Origin: Actinostola sp. cb2023
Taxonomy: Eukaryota > Cnidaria > Anthozoa > Actiniaria > Actinostolidae
NCBI GenBank assembly: GCA_033675265.1
Contig: JAUJYZ010000420.1
Span: 292,500-356,499 of the forward strand
DNA: 64,000 bases
Direction: 5' to 3'
In this document: one piece after another, positions 22,901-33,542 of the stretch
How the letters are laid out: each line of letters starts with the position of its first letter
How positions within the stretch are numbered: position 1 is the first letter of the stretch
Made by a program: the position numbers and the translations under genes
Notes under the pieces: model-generated
Database searches by the model: none
Told to the model about the DNA's origin: nothing
What the model saw: the letters and a program-made list of their open reading frames with translations, nothing else

Positions 22901-24528
22901 CTTTAGGGGGCACCATTATAGTTTTAGCAGGTACATGTAAACACAATCAAAACATTGGTGCAAGGTATCATGGGCTTGGACACAGGGTCTTTAGGGTCGC
23001 CATTATAGTTTTAGCAGGTGCATGTAAACACAATCAAAACATTGGTGCAAGGTATCATGGGCTTGGACACAGGGTCTTTAGGGTCACCATTATAGTTTTA
23101 GCAGGTGCATGTAAACACAATCAATACATTGGTGCAAGGGATCATGGGCTTGGACACAGGGTCTCTAGGGTCGCCATTATAGTTTTAGCAGGTGCATGTA
23201 AACACAATATCAAAACATTGGTACAAGGTATCATGGGATAGGACACAGGGTCTTTAGGGTCGCCATTATAGTTTTAGTAGGTGCATGTAAACACAATCAA
23301 TACATTGGTGCAAGGGATCATGGGCTTGGACACAGGGTCTTTAGGGTCGCCATTATAGTTTTAGCAGGTGCATGTAAACACAATCAAAACATTGGTGCAA
23401 GGCATCATGGGATAGGACACAGGGTCTTTAGGGTCGCCATTATAGTTTTAGCAGGTACATGTAAACACAATATCAAAACATTGGTGCAAGGCATCATGGG
23501 CTTGGACACAGGGTCTTTAGGGTCGCCATTATAGTTTTAGCAGGTACATGTAAACACAATATCAAAACATTGGTGCAAGGCATCATGGGCTTGGACACAG
23601 GGTCTTTAGGGTCGCCATTATAGTTTTAGCAGGTACATGTAAACACAATATCAAAACATTGGTGCAAGGCATCATGGGCTTGGACACAGGATCTTGTTTT
23701 GTCGTCGAAACAACCGCCTCGTGTACTGAGCTCTCCGCGTCCTCCAAAGACTCTCTTGCGTTACGAGTTCAATGTGAAAATGGGGCCAAAACAGGCGGCT
23801 ATTTCCACACGCTAACACGCATTATATTCGTTTCTGATCTTTAGATGGAAAGCATGTTTGTATGAGGATGGAGATTCCAAAGCTAGATGCAACCTTCACT
23901 GGGACGGGTGACCTGTTTGCAAGTCTATTGTTGGCCTGGACATACAAGCACCCAAACAACTTACAACTGGCCTGTGAAAAGACCATGTCTACGGTACAAA
24001 CTATCTTGAAAAGGACCGTGGAAGATGCTAAACAAAAAGCCAAAGGTATAGTCATTATATTGAAGATAAAAGTACAGTCATATCACAGGCAGCCCAACTT
24101 AGTATTTCTCCTGAGACTTTTGTTAAAAATAGAAATAGAAACGACCCAGTTAAAAATCTAGCAAGCACATATACCTTCGCAAGATTGAGTACCCCCTTCC
24201 CCCTCCCGGCCTCCTCCGCCCACGCCCCTCCCTCCTCTCCCGGCCTCCTCCGCCCTCGCCCCTCCCCATCTAGCCCCTTCCACCCCACCCTCTAAACTCA
24301 GTTATTGTGGTATTATTTTCAGCGGGTGGAAATCCAGATGGCAAACCCACACCTGCCCAGCTTGAGCTAAAACTAATACAAAGCTTGGACGACATTAGAG
24401 AGGGGAAAATCATTTACAAAGCTGAAGTTGCATGTGCCATGTTGAAGGTGGTAACGTACACCCTTCAACTACAACACCGTACATTTAGTATCTACAAAGT
24501 TTCAATACCACTTAGATTTTACATATAA
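14929..24528 (+). CDS. PDXK: Pyridoxal kinase paralogue A, 10 exons, probably damaged
   Basis: Exons by homology to copy B and to animal pyridoxal kinases: 14929-15001, 16495-16549, 17982-18089, 18417-18497, 18642-18676, 18841-18935, 19219-19264, 19494-19599, 23845-24045, 24323-24528. The enzyme phosphorylates pyridoxal, pyridoxine and pyridoxamine with ATP (ribokinase fold). Exons 2-9 keep open frames and family motifs: [27 protein letters not shown], and the catalytic GTGDLF loop in exon 9. Exon 1 is defective. It starts normally (CRVLSI) but has IHGHPV where copy B has IQSHVV, losing the substrate-pocket Ser. It also lacks 20 nt before the splice site and has a GC instead of a GT donor, which shifts the frame; unspliced reading stops at 15009. 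Exon 10 has a 4-nt insertion that replaces the short C-terminal end with about 30 unrelated residues. Either it is a pseudogene or it uses another first exon. Confidence 0.75.
15064..15468. mobile_element. Composite inverted-repeat element in copy A intron 1
   Basis: Outer ends AGACCTCTTTAGCTT and AAGCTAAAGAGGTCT are inverted. An inner near-perfect hairpin (AATAGGCGACTTGCATGATG and its complement) spans about 15092-15261. The stretch 15272-15411 (GATGTCACTTCCGGTCTCGT onward) is related to 51605-51745 in intron 9 of copy B, so a dispersed repeat is part of it. Confidence 0.55.
15508..15658 (+). repeat. Roughly 55-bp repeat with internal palindrome
   Basis: Three copies of a unit contain the self-complementary TTTTCCTTGTCAAGGAAAA followed by CTTGCTCGTG. 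It lies in intron 1 of copy A. Confidence 0.8.
16195..16321. mobile_element. Hairpin element with G-rich arm
   Basis: Ends AAAACCCAGGCTGTAG and CTACAGTCCCTGGGTTT are inverted around a GGGGGA-rich arm and its C-rich complement. The G-runs (several of 4-6 Gs) could form a quadruplex. It resembles the element at 12985-13098 in design. Confidence 0.6.
16877..17053. mobile_element. MITE with ACCAAATCAG terminal repeats
   Basis: Left end TTTACCAAATCAGTGGA and right end TCCAACTGATTTGGTAAA are inverted (about 16 bp). A half-copy of the 5088-5235 MITE family abuts it on the right (GGATAGCGCTATCCA at about 17058). It lies in intron 2 of copy A. Confidence 0.6.
17484..17866 (+). mobile_element. Terminal fragment of a Penelope-like retroelement
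   Basis: Inverted terminal pieces (TTCTTCTACGTAAAGGATTT near 17521 and its complement near 17830) flank a short frame from about 17558 to 17657. It encodes the residues [20 protein letters not shown]. The NRD-x-G...P motif is typical of the C-terminal end of Penelope-like polyproteins, just after the GIY-YIG domain. Downstream is the hammerhead-like core at 17791-17818. Reverse transcriptase and most of the endonuclease are gone. A second, internally deleted copy is at 35508-35686. Confidence 0.65.
17791..17818 (+). ncRNA. Hammerhead-ribozyme-like core
   Basis: CTGATGA is followed by a 5-bp stem (GGGCC/GGCCC), then GAA and the self-complementary AGCT, then C. This order matches the catalytic core, stem II and a palindromic short stem III. 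Such a stem suggests dimeric folding, as reported for Penelope-like elements. At least three stem I pairs can form with flanking bases. One extra U sits between CUGAUGA and stem II, so activity is uncertain. Confidence 0.4.
18462..18626 (+). repeat. 71-bp tandem duplication of the exon 4 end and donor
   Basis: Copies at 18462-18532 and 18533-18603, and a partial third from 18604, each begin AGGCTTTACGAGCAGCC. The first two include the last 36 nt of copy A exon 4 and its GTAAGT donor. The second copy also follows a TATAG, so it could be read as a cryptic mini-exon. They are nearly identical, so the duplication is recent. Confidence 0.9.
18960..19165. mobile_element. Inverted-repeat element with G-rich lead
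   Basis: ATAACTTCCCGTACGG (about 19050) and CCGTACGGGAAGTTACGG (about 19134) are inverted, about 85 bp apart. A GGGG-rich stretch (18966-19012) precedes them. No coding capacity. It lies in intron 6 of copy A. Confidence 0.5.
19790..23692 (+). repeat. 87-bp minisatellite, about 45 copies
   Basis: Nearly all of intron 8 of pyridoxal kinase A is an 87-bp unit (containing AAACATTGGTGCAAGG and ATCATGGGCTTGGACA). Several variants (TATCATGGGC/CATCATGGGA, TAGTAGG/TAGCAGG, GGGGGCACC/GGGTCGCC) are interspersed in blocks, so unequal exchange moved segments of several units. Because 87 is a multiple of 3, long frames run through it (repeat [20 protein letters not shown]), but they carry no start context or domain. 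A short inverted piece of the unit lies at 19632-19656, before the array. Confidence 0.97.
24180..24290 (+). repeat. C-rich imperfect tandem repeat in copy A intron 9
   Basis: CCCCTCCC and GGCCTCCTCCGCCC blocks are repeated about twice just before the last exon of pyridoxal kinase A. Copy B lacks it at the same place; the last bases before the acceptor are identical in both copies. Confidence 0.6.
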
Positions 24529-24769
24529 AAGAGACTGTACTAATAATTTTTAATAATTTGTATAACGTGGTATCGTCGTTTCAGTAAAACTAGCGAACAA
24601 TAATAATGGCGTCAGTCAGACGTAAAGGTGTTAGAGTGTTAGTCTGGCAAAATATCCTGACGAATGCATCGTATCAGATCGTCAATAAAAATTCGTAAAT
24701 CCAGGTTAACTAACCATTTTTAAAGTACCCTGCCCTCCCCCCTATAAATTGTTACTACAAGTTCATTGA

Positions 24770-27088
24770 GTAGATAGTATACAGGTATAAACTAGCTTAC
24801 GACACAGTCGTTGTGATGATACGACTGGCGTTATCTATAAATTGTTACAAGCTAGTTCATTGAGTAGATAGTATACAGGTATAAACTAGCTTACGACACA
24901 GTCGTTGTAATGGTAGACTGGCTTTATCTATAAATTGTTACAAGCTAGTTCATTGAATAGATAGTGTACAGGTATGAACTAGCTTACGACACAGTCGTTG
25001 TGATGATACGACTGGCTTTATCTATAAATTGTTACTACAAGTTCATTGAGTAGATAGTATACAGGTATGAACTAGCTTACGACACAGTCGTTGTGATGAT
25101 ACGACTGGCTTTATCTATAAATTGTTACTACAAGTTCATTGAGTAGATAGTGTACAGGTATAAACTAGCTTACGACACAGTCGTTGTAATGATACGACTG
25201 GCTTTATCTATAAATTGTTACTACAAGTTCATTGAGTAGATAGTGTACAGGTATAAACTAGCTTACGACACAGTCGTTGTGATGATACGACTGGCTTTAT
25301 CTATAAATTGTTACTACAAGTTCATTGAGTAGATAGTATACAGGTATAAACTAGCTTACGACACAGTCGTTGTAATGGTAGACTGGCTTTATCTATAAAT
25401 TGTTACTACAAGTTCATTGAGTAGATAGTATACAGGTATAAACTAGCTTACGACACAGTCGTTGTAATGGTAGACTGGCTTTATCTATAAATTGTTACAA
25501 GCTAGTTCATTGAATAGATAGTGTACAGGTATAAACTAGCTTACGACACAGTCGTTGTGATGATACGACTGGCTTTATCTATAAATTGTTACTACAAGTT
25601 CATTGAGTAGATAGTATACAGGTATAAACTAGCTTACGACACAGTCGTTGTGATGATACGACTGGCTTTATCTATAAATTGTTACAAGCTAGTTCATTGA
25701 GTAGATAGTATACAGGTATAAACTAGCTTACGACACAGTCGTTGTAATGGTAGACTGGCTTTATCTATAAATTGTTACAAGCTAGTTCATTGAATAGATA
25801 GTGTACAGGTATAAACTAGCTTACGACACAGTCGTTGTGATGATACGACTGGCTTTATCTATAAAATTGTTACTACAAGTTCATTGAGTAGATAGTATAC
25901 AGGTATAAACTAGCTTACGACACAGTCGTTGTGATGATACGACTGGCTTTATCTATAAATTGTTACTACAAGTTCATTGAGTAGATAGTATAGCTTACGA
26001 CACAGTCGTTGTAATGGTAGACTGGCTTTATCTATAAATTCAGTGTTACTACAAGTTCATTGAGTAGATAGTATACAGGTATAAACTAGCTTACGACACA
26101 GTCGTTGTGATGGTAGACTGGCTTTATCTATAAATTGTTACTACAAGTTCATTGAGTAGATAGTATACAGGTATAAACTAGCTTACGACACAGTCGTTGT
26201 GATGGTAGACTGGCTTTATCTATAAATTGTTACTACAAGTTCATTGAGTAGATAGTGTACAGGTATAAACTAGCTTACGACACAGTCGTTGTAATGGTAG
26301 ACTGGCTTTATCTATAAATTGTTACAAGCTAGTTCATTGAGTAGATAGTATACAGGTATAAACTAGCTTACGACACAGTCGTTGTGCATGATACGACTGG
26401 CTTTATCTATAAATTGTTACTACAAGTTCATTGAGTAGATAGTATACAGGTATAAACTAGCGTACGACACAGTCGTTGTAATGGTACGACTGGCTTTATC
26501 TATAAATTGTTACAAGCTAGTTCATTGAGTAGATAGTATACAGGTATAAACTAGCTTACGACACAGTCGTTGTGATGGTAGACTGGCTTTATCTATAAAT
26601 TGTTACTACAAGTTCATTGAGTAGATAGTATACAGGTATAAACTAGCTTACGACACAGTCGTTGTGCATGATACGACTGGCTTTATCTATAAATTGTTAC
26701 AAGCTAGTTCATTGAGTAGATAGTGTACAGGTATAAACTAGCTTACGACACAGTCGTTGTAATGGTAGACTGGCTTTATCTATAAATTGTTACTACAAGT
26801 TCATTGAGTAGATAGTATACAGGTATAAACTAGCTTACGACACAGTCGTTGTGCATGATACGACTGGCTTTATCTATAAATTGTTACAAGCTAGTTCATT
26901 GAGTAGATAGTATACAGGTATAAACTAGCTTACGACACAGTCGTTGTGATGATACGACTGGCTTTATCTATAAATTGTTACTACAAGTTCATTGAGTAGA
27001 TAGTGTACAGGTATAAACTAGCTTACGACACAGTCGTTGTAATGGTAGACTGGCTTTATCTATAAATTGTTACAAGCTAGTTCATTAG
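24770..27088 (+). repeat. 93-bp minisatellite, about 25 copies
   Basis: The unit contains TTCATTGAGTAGATAGTATA, CTAGCTTACGACACAGTCG and TATCTATAAATTGTTAC. Length variants of about 88-93 bp arise from ACTACAAGTT versus ACAAGCTAGTT and from GATGATACGA versus AATGGTAGA. It starts about 240 bp after the pyridoxal kinase A stop and ends 24 bp before the 3' end of the minus-strand gene. Confidence 0.97.
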
Positions 27089-27111
27089 GTCCAAGAGTTT
27101 CCCCAGACTGT

Positions 27112-28023
27112 TCAGTGTTTTTCCACGTTGCGTTTGATTTCTGCAAAGCCAATGACTATTGCCATCAAATTCTTTACCAAAAAGCCTAAGCTGAAAACGC
27201 CATACTTTGCCCAAACTATGATGCGTAATACGAAGAATGGAAGATTTTGTAATATTATTGAGAGGAGATAAATCGCTATCAGCACTGACTTTTCACTCAC
27301 TCTTCCTCCAAAACCTTTCATTACACTTTGGCCCTTGTCGATGATGTAAAAGGTGATCAGGAAGGACAATGTGCAGAATGCTTGAATTGCCTTTTCCAAA
27401 GAGCTCTCCTCAGTCACCGACGATCCAACTCCAACGCATTCGTTCAAGGAAAGAAGCTCTACCATATCAAATATGTCGACGAAGTCAAGCAAACCTCGAC
27501 TCAATATGTCCTTGTCTTCGAGGACTTTATCTAGTCGACACTCTCGATTCACGAGGAAACCACTGACGAACAAGATGATGCTTGCTTTGAGAGATATGAT
27601 AACCCACTTTGGATCGATGGGGTCGTCAGGGGATACATGGTAGTATGCGAGCCTGGTCAACATTGTGAATGTGCACATCACTGTTAGAAGAACATCAGAG
27701 GATAACACAAAGTCCACTGTGAAATGAAACTGGTATTTCCACTGAATTATCACAGCTAACAAAAGAGTAAAGAGAAGGATGAAGGCCAAAAACCAATAGC
27801 CTGAGATCAAATTCCCTTTGAGGTGAGCAAGAAGCCAAATTAGGTAGAAACAGTAGCCTATCCCTCCAACAAGGACAATCAGTTGTGCAAGGCAAGAGAT
27901 TACTTTGCGACAATATTCACCACATCCAACGTTAACGCTGACTGTAGACGGTTGAGGATTATCTTCAACAGAAATCGCTTCAATTCCTGATGGAATTTGT
28001 GCGTTTCTTTCCATGTCTTCCAT
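27112..28023 (-). CDS. Six-pass membrane protein, TMEM26-like, intronless
   Basis: A single 303-residue frame. The N-terminus (about residues 1-40) is polar with no signal peptide. Hydrophobic segments lie at about 43-67, 75-95, 104-124, 141-158, 211-228 and 245-272, with a further one near 278-293. The conserved-looking parts are an acidic run in the middle (LLDFVDIFDMVELL, about 178-191) and a C-terminal block QNLPFFVLRIIVWAKYG...LVKNL (about 259-286). Both layouts recall animal TMEM26 proteins, whose function is poorly known. The match is by memory of the pattern, so it is tentative. It has no introns, unlike its neighbours; a retrocopy or an expanded intronless family is possible. It ends 24 bp from a minisatellite. 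The upstream region (28024-28500) has no further supported exon. Confidence 0.7.
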   Translation of the reverse strand: MEDMERNAQIPSGIEAISVEDNPQPSTVSVNVGCGEYCRKVISCLAQLIVLVGGIGYCFYLIWLLAHLKGNLISGYWFLAFILLFTLLLAVIIQWKYQFHFTVDFVLSSDVLLTVMCTFTMLTRLAYYHVSPDDPIDPKWVIISLKASIILFVSGFLVNRECRLDKVLEDKDILSRGLLDFVDIFDMVELLSLNECVGVGSSVTEESSLEKAIQAFCTLSFLITFYIIDKGQSVMKGFGGRVSEKSVLIAIYLLSIILQNLPFFVLRIIVWAKYGVFSLGFLVKNLMAIVIGFAEIKRNVEKH

Positions 28024-28597
28024 TATGATATGCTCAGGAAAAAATCTTGTTAAGCAATGCGTTCACTACGTTCAACTTCCAAGAACAGGGTGGGGTCTTA
28101 AACTGTGTAATTATTTGCTAAACGCCCCGTTGATGCAGCCAATCTGATGCTATGTTGTGGCGTTTCTAGCATAAATTTAAAGTCTGGGCCTAATTTCTCA
28201 GAATTCGACCCTAGTGAGAAGTTGACCTACAAAACAAATAGAACTTGACAATCGTGTTGAGTGACAAGACAGTGGAAAACTGCAAATATTTGCAGCTCAG
28301 ATTGCGATACACAGAACTGGCCATCGAATCCTTGAGTAGAAACACGTGATTTGTGAGCTGAGCTATGCTGCATGAGACGGCGTTGTCTGCAAAATGTCTT
28401 GCGTTGTTGAGTTCCAAGCGTTTTAACCTCACGAACTGATTGCGTCTGTAACCATGGATACATGCTAATTCTTTGTTCTTACTAATAAACAACAAAATGT
28501 TTTAAGCGCATGCGCTTTCGGTCCCTAATTACGTCATTAACGTATGATGTAGCTAGTGAAGTGAAAACCGTCCATGCTTGCCTGCTTTGCAGCTTCC

Positions 28598-28735
28598 GAT
28601 CCTGCCTGCTTGCCTGCTTGCCTGCTTGCCTGCTTGCCTGCTTGCCTGCTTGCCTGCTTGCCTGCTTGCCTGCTTGCCTGCTTGCCTGCTTGCCTGCTTG
28701 CCTGCTTGCCTGCTTGCCTGCTTGCCTGCTTGTTT
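28598..28735 (+). repeat. CTTGCCTG octanucleotide array
   Basis: About 17 perfect copies of an 8-bp unit. Frames on both strands are repeat translation. Confidence 0.95.
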
Positions 28736-28903
28736 GTTTATTTATAGACTTTATAGACAAAATTTTGTCAGGGATCCCAATCCATCAGTATCAGTAAACA
28801 ATACAGATAATAGCAGTAAACTTTGATCTGCGTCCATCGTAGGTCGTCACGCAACGCTCGTTCTAATCCCGAACTGCGGCTGCGGGGGAGACTACGTCCA
28901 TCA

Positions 28904-29588
28904 TTAAGGTGGTTCCCGCATAATGAATAATGAATGACCGCGGTTTGCCGTATTTTTTAACTCGCTCGCTCCGCGTCAATATTGCTTGGATTTTATTGTG
29001 CTTAACAAAAATACTAATTCAACTATTCTGCTTTTGGACAGTGTTTTCAAAATTATCATTGTAAGCCGCGTTTGTGAATGCCATCTGATATTCAAACGAC
29101 ACTATTTTCACTAAAACTGCTGCCGTTATTCCCTCGTACGATTTTTTTTAAACTTCGTGAACAGCCTTTTGAGGTCCCTAGTAATGTTCTGACGAGGTAA
29201 GAAGGAAATTGATCGAGCCGAAATCACCAATTCATATTTTTGTTGTCAAAATTTGGACCTGTCGGTTGTTACGTGATTTCGGCTCGAACAATTTTTTTCT
29301 TACCTCGTCAGAACATTAACTAGGGACCTTAAAAGGCTGTTCACGAAGTTTAAAAAAAATCGTACGAGGGAATAACGGCAGCAGTTTTAGTGAAAATAGT
29401 GTCGTTTGAATATCAGCTGGCATTCACAAACGCGGCTTACAATGATAATTTTGAATACACCGTCGAAAGGCAGAATAGTTGAATTAGTATTTGTGTTAAG
29501 CACAATAAAATCCAAGCAATATTGACGCGGAGCGAGCGAGTTAAAAAATACGGCAAACCGGTCATTCATTATGCGGGAACCACCTTAA
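28904..29588. mobile_element. Foldback element with TTAA ends, 685 bp
   Basis: Two arms of about 300 bp are near-perfect inverted copies, starting TTAAGGTGGTTCCCGCATAA and ending in its complement, around a spacer of about 50 bp near 29240. TTAA at both ends fits piggyBac-type target duplication, though the ends are unlike typical piggyBac termini. No coding capacity. The arms differ at only a few sites, so the element is young or kept similar by conversion. Confidence 0.85.
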
Positions 29589-30483
29589 GGTATCAGGGTA
29601 CCCCAAAAAACCTTTCAAACCACCGGTTTTGATTTGTTTTGACAATCAAATCTAATTGAATATTATCTATCATCTCCAAAAAACAGAATCTAAAAATATT
29701 TTTTTCCTAAAAAGTTAGAATCAAAAAACGAATTTTGGTTTCATTTGATGCAAAAAGATGTTGACAAGCAAGCTGTCAACAGTACTCACGCAACAGACTT
29801 TCCACAAAGATTCAGATGCGAAGAAACTATCCAAAAATCGTAACTGCTCACTCAAAACATCCTTGAATAACGATGCGAAACCACTCACGGTCAAAATGCT
29901 CGTATTTTCCGCCAGCAGTAACTTTGTTTTCCTGCCACGTTGTGTTACGTACGTAGCAAGATAGCCATGAATCAAGCGCACATTTTGAGTTCCGGTTCAA
30001 AGGGATTTTATCCGATTTAGCTGAAATTTGGTAGATACTTTATCAAATAAATATTCTTCAAAAACTTATCTCCGAATTTTAATATTCAGTTTCCTTCGAA
30101 AGTTATAACTTGTTTTGTAAAGTGTTTTCCAGTTTTGCAGAGCTCGAAGTTTAGGACCGTATAAAAACGCAACGGGTTAATTTATCGATAAACGGAGACA
30201 CCGTTTTTGTAAACTATATCTCATGAGCTTATAAAGGTATTAGTCGAGGATTTCCGATAAATTGCGGCTGTATGGGACCTCGGCGATGATAGTGATGTGA
30301 AAATCTGAACTTTTTTACCTATTTCAAATATACTGTTTTTGTTCTAAAAACTAATTGTTTTATTGAATTCTGCATTTATTCAGCTTTCAGAAAATGTATA
30401 CTTTATAGAGGTTTTAACGTAACGAGTACGCGCTAGAGCGTGTTGCGTGCATGATGGTCGTTTGGGGTACCCTGATACCTTAA
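29585..30483. mobile_element. Second TTAA element abutting the first, 899 bp
   Basis: Perfect 20-bp terminal inverted repeats, TTAAGGTATCAGGGTACCCC and its complement, bound an AT-rich interior without coding capacity. Its left TTAA is the right TTAA of the preceding element. Beyond the ends the arms are not inverted copies, so it is a conventional MITE rather than a foldback. Confidence 0.85.
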
Positions 30484-30604
30484 GTGTTAGTAATATACCC
30501 TCATAAAATAATGTCGTTAATCATAAACATCAAATATGGCATATGCAGCTTCCATGATGACTAAAATTAATGTAAATGGCTTTAACGTGTCATGTGTTTA
30601 TAGT

Positions 30605-31660
30605 AGTTCTGCTAGCACTATAGACACGACCCTCACACTCACTTCTTACTATATACACCCAACACTCATCTCACTAGTGGGGACACGACTCTCACACACA
30701 CTTCTTACTATACATTCTATATTCTATACACCCAACACTCATCTTACTAGTGAGGACACGACTCTCACACACACTTCTTACTACATTCTATATTCTGCAT
30801 GTATACCCAACACTCATCTTACTAGTCGGTGGACACGACTCTCACACACACTTCTTACTACATTCTATATTCTGTACACCCAACACTCATCTCACTAGTG
30901 GGGACACGACTCTCACACACACTTCTTACTACATTCTATATTCTATACACCCAACACTCATCTCACTAGTGGGGACACAACTCTCACACTCACTTCTTAC
31001 TACATTCTATATTCTATACACCCAACACTCATCTCACTAGTGGGGACACGACTCTCACACACACTTCTTACTACATTCTATATTCTATACACCCAACACC
31101 CATCTCACTAGTGGGGACACGACTCTCACACTCACTTCTTACTACATTCTATATTCTATACACCCAACACCCATCTCACTAGTGGGGACACGACTCTCAC
31201 ACACACTTCTTACTACATTCTATATTCTATACACCCAACACCCATCTCACTAGTGGGGACACGACTCTCACACTCACTTCTTACTACATTCTATATTCTA
31301 TACACCCAACACCCATCTCACTAGTGGGGACACGACTCTCACACACACTTCTTACTACATTCTATATTCTGTACACCCAACACTCATCTCACTAGTGGGG
31401 ACACGACTCTCACACACACTTCTTACTACATTCTATATTCTGTACACCCAACACTCATCTCACTAGTGGGAACACGAGTCTCACACACACTTCTTACTAC
31501 ATTCTATATTCTGTACACCCAACACTCATCTCACTAGTGGGGACACGACTCTCACGGCACACACTTCTTACTGCATTCTATATTCTGTACACCCAACACT
31601 CATCTCACTAGTGTGGACACGACTCTCACACTCACTTCTTACTACATTCTATATATTCTG
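30605..31660 (+). repeat. 71-bp minisatellite, about 15 copies
   Basis: The unit contains CATCTCACTAGTGGGGACAC and CTTCTTACTACATTCTATAT. Two alternating forms, CACACACAC and CACACTCAC, suggest a dimer-level expansion in the middle. Confidence 0.97.
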
Positions 31661-32935
31661 TTTTCTGTATTCTGTATTCACTATTCTGTCTCACTAGTTC
31701 GTTTTTACTGATCATGAGGGAGGAAAACCGAAGAACCGGCCAGCGAAAATCCTCGAAGCAAGGAAGAAGACGAACTGTGTTTCCTTGTGTTTTGCCCTTA
31801 TGTGCATGCACATGCTTGCGACGGCCCGTTTTCACTTGACATAAGTTTATTATGCTTTGCATCTATTTCTATCTTCTCTGAGAAGAAGTGCGTATATACG
31901 TGGGAAAGAACACTGTTTAAATGCGATGAACTCAGGAAGCGAACACTCTCACACTGAGGAGGCACGAGGCACACTTATGAGAAACACTGGTGTTTTTCAT
32001 GGTGATCCCATACTTCGACAGATCGATCACTGAATCTGTGAGAATACCGTAAATAGAGAGAGACCGGACAGACTGATGAACAACAAGACAGAATGGAACT
32101 ATGCGCGTGTACCTCATGCTGTTTTCCTTAACTAGAATGTTGTTGTGAAACTATTTTTATGCTTTACCTATCTTTTTCTACCCGGCAACACAGGGTTTGT
32201 TATGTAGTGCGCGCGCTAAGTATTTGAATTTACGCGCGCGCACAGCTATGTAGTTCAACGCAGTAGATCTTTAGCGAACTGAGGAGGTTGTAACAACGAA
32301 ACTAGTTTTCGCTAAATAAATAAAACGTAAGTGCGTAAAGGAATCAAATGAAGGTATAGAACCTTGAATGTATACTATGATATTTCTATCTTAGTGTCGG
32401 GGTTGATGCTTACGTGATATAGAAAGTGATCATTGATACTGAAATGAAGTTCCACACAAAATTGATTTGTGTGTCGGCACCTGTATATCTCAGTCGTCTT
32501 GAGGGTTTGAAGACTTAATGAAGGACCACATCGAGCCTGTCTTTTCCAGGAAATAAAGAGATCTCACAGTCAAGTAGTGGTCAATCAGCGTTACTTCTTT
32601 TCCGTCCTTTAATTGTTCTGTGTTTTGATTCTTTAATATGGCTTTTTTTCTTTTAATGCTTCATTTACTGCTATAATTGCAATAACGCTGTCATATAAAT
32701 GAAAATGAAAAAAGTCAAATAGGAATTAATTTGGCATGTATAGTAAACTATATTCTAGGATTTTGATAATTTCCAAAGCAGTCATGCGACCATGGTAATA
32801 ACAGGTTTTGGATTTATCATAGCATAATTGTGCACACTTCTTGGAAGATCTATACTGCAAGCTGTGATGATTAATTCCTATTTGACTTTTTTCTTTTTTA
32901 TATACGACAACGTGTATGTTCTTATAGTTCTATCT
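31661..32935. other. Intergenic, no gene seen
   Basis: No supported gene, RNA or repeat array. Short frames on either strand lack splice context and recognisable motifs. An ACGCGCGCGC-type alternating tract lies near 32205-32240. Confidence 0.5.
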
Positions 32936-32937
32936 TA

Positions 32938-33178
32938 CCTTCCTTTTTTCCTACCTCTCTTCGTTCCTTCCTTTCTTCGTTCCTTAATTCCTCAGTCGTT
33001 CCTTCTTTCTTTCCTCCCTTCCTTCCTTCTTTCCTTCCTTTCTTCTTTCCTTAATTCCTCCCTTTCTTCCTTCCTTCCTTTCTTCTTTCCTTCCTTTCTT
33101 CGTTCCTTTATTTATTTATTTCTTCCTTCGTTCCTTCCTTCGTTCCTTCCTTTTTTCGTCCCTTCCTTCCTTGCTATT
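32938..33178 (+). repeat. CTTC/CTTT pyrimidine microsatellite
   Basis: A degenerate (CTTC)n with TTCG and ATTT interruptions, about 365 bp upstream of the GPCR start. Confidence 0.9.
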
Positions 33179-33542
33179 TTCTTTCCTAAAAATCTTCATT
33201 GCACACTTATAATTTTATTCAATGATATGTGTTTCGTACTCCCAATCATTTTCAATTAAATATATATCCTTTATTCACAGTTCATTCAGACCTCATTGAT
33301 CAACGTTATTGTTAGTTATGATCCGTCAGATTTGCAATTAAGGATATATGCCCATTTCAGTAACCTGTTTCCTAGTGCATGTGTTTGTAATAGGTCACTG
33401 AGTGGGTTCATCCATTCAGATCTCATTGATTGGTCAACATTGTCCTTGACATCTGCACAAACCGGCAGCATATTGTGCGGAGAGAGCGCCAAGATGAGTA
33501 GTTTTCTAGCAAACTGACCGGCACATAGATCTCTGCAGCGCC

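Noticed and set aside
19960..23241. Frames of 130-206 codons with a 29-residue repeat
   Set aside because: The 87-bp minisatellite unit is a multiple of three and happens to lack stops; all frames stop at indel copies, and it lies between two kinase exons.
19790..23692. CRISPR-like array
   Set aside because: Units are contiguous near-identical 87-bp repeats without unique spacers, in a eukaryotic intron.
28211..28495. 94-codon minus-strand frame upstream of the TMEM26-like gene
   Set aside because: No domain or donor site joining it to the gene; probably upstream non-coding DNA.
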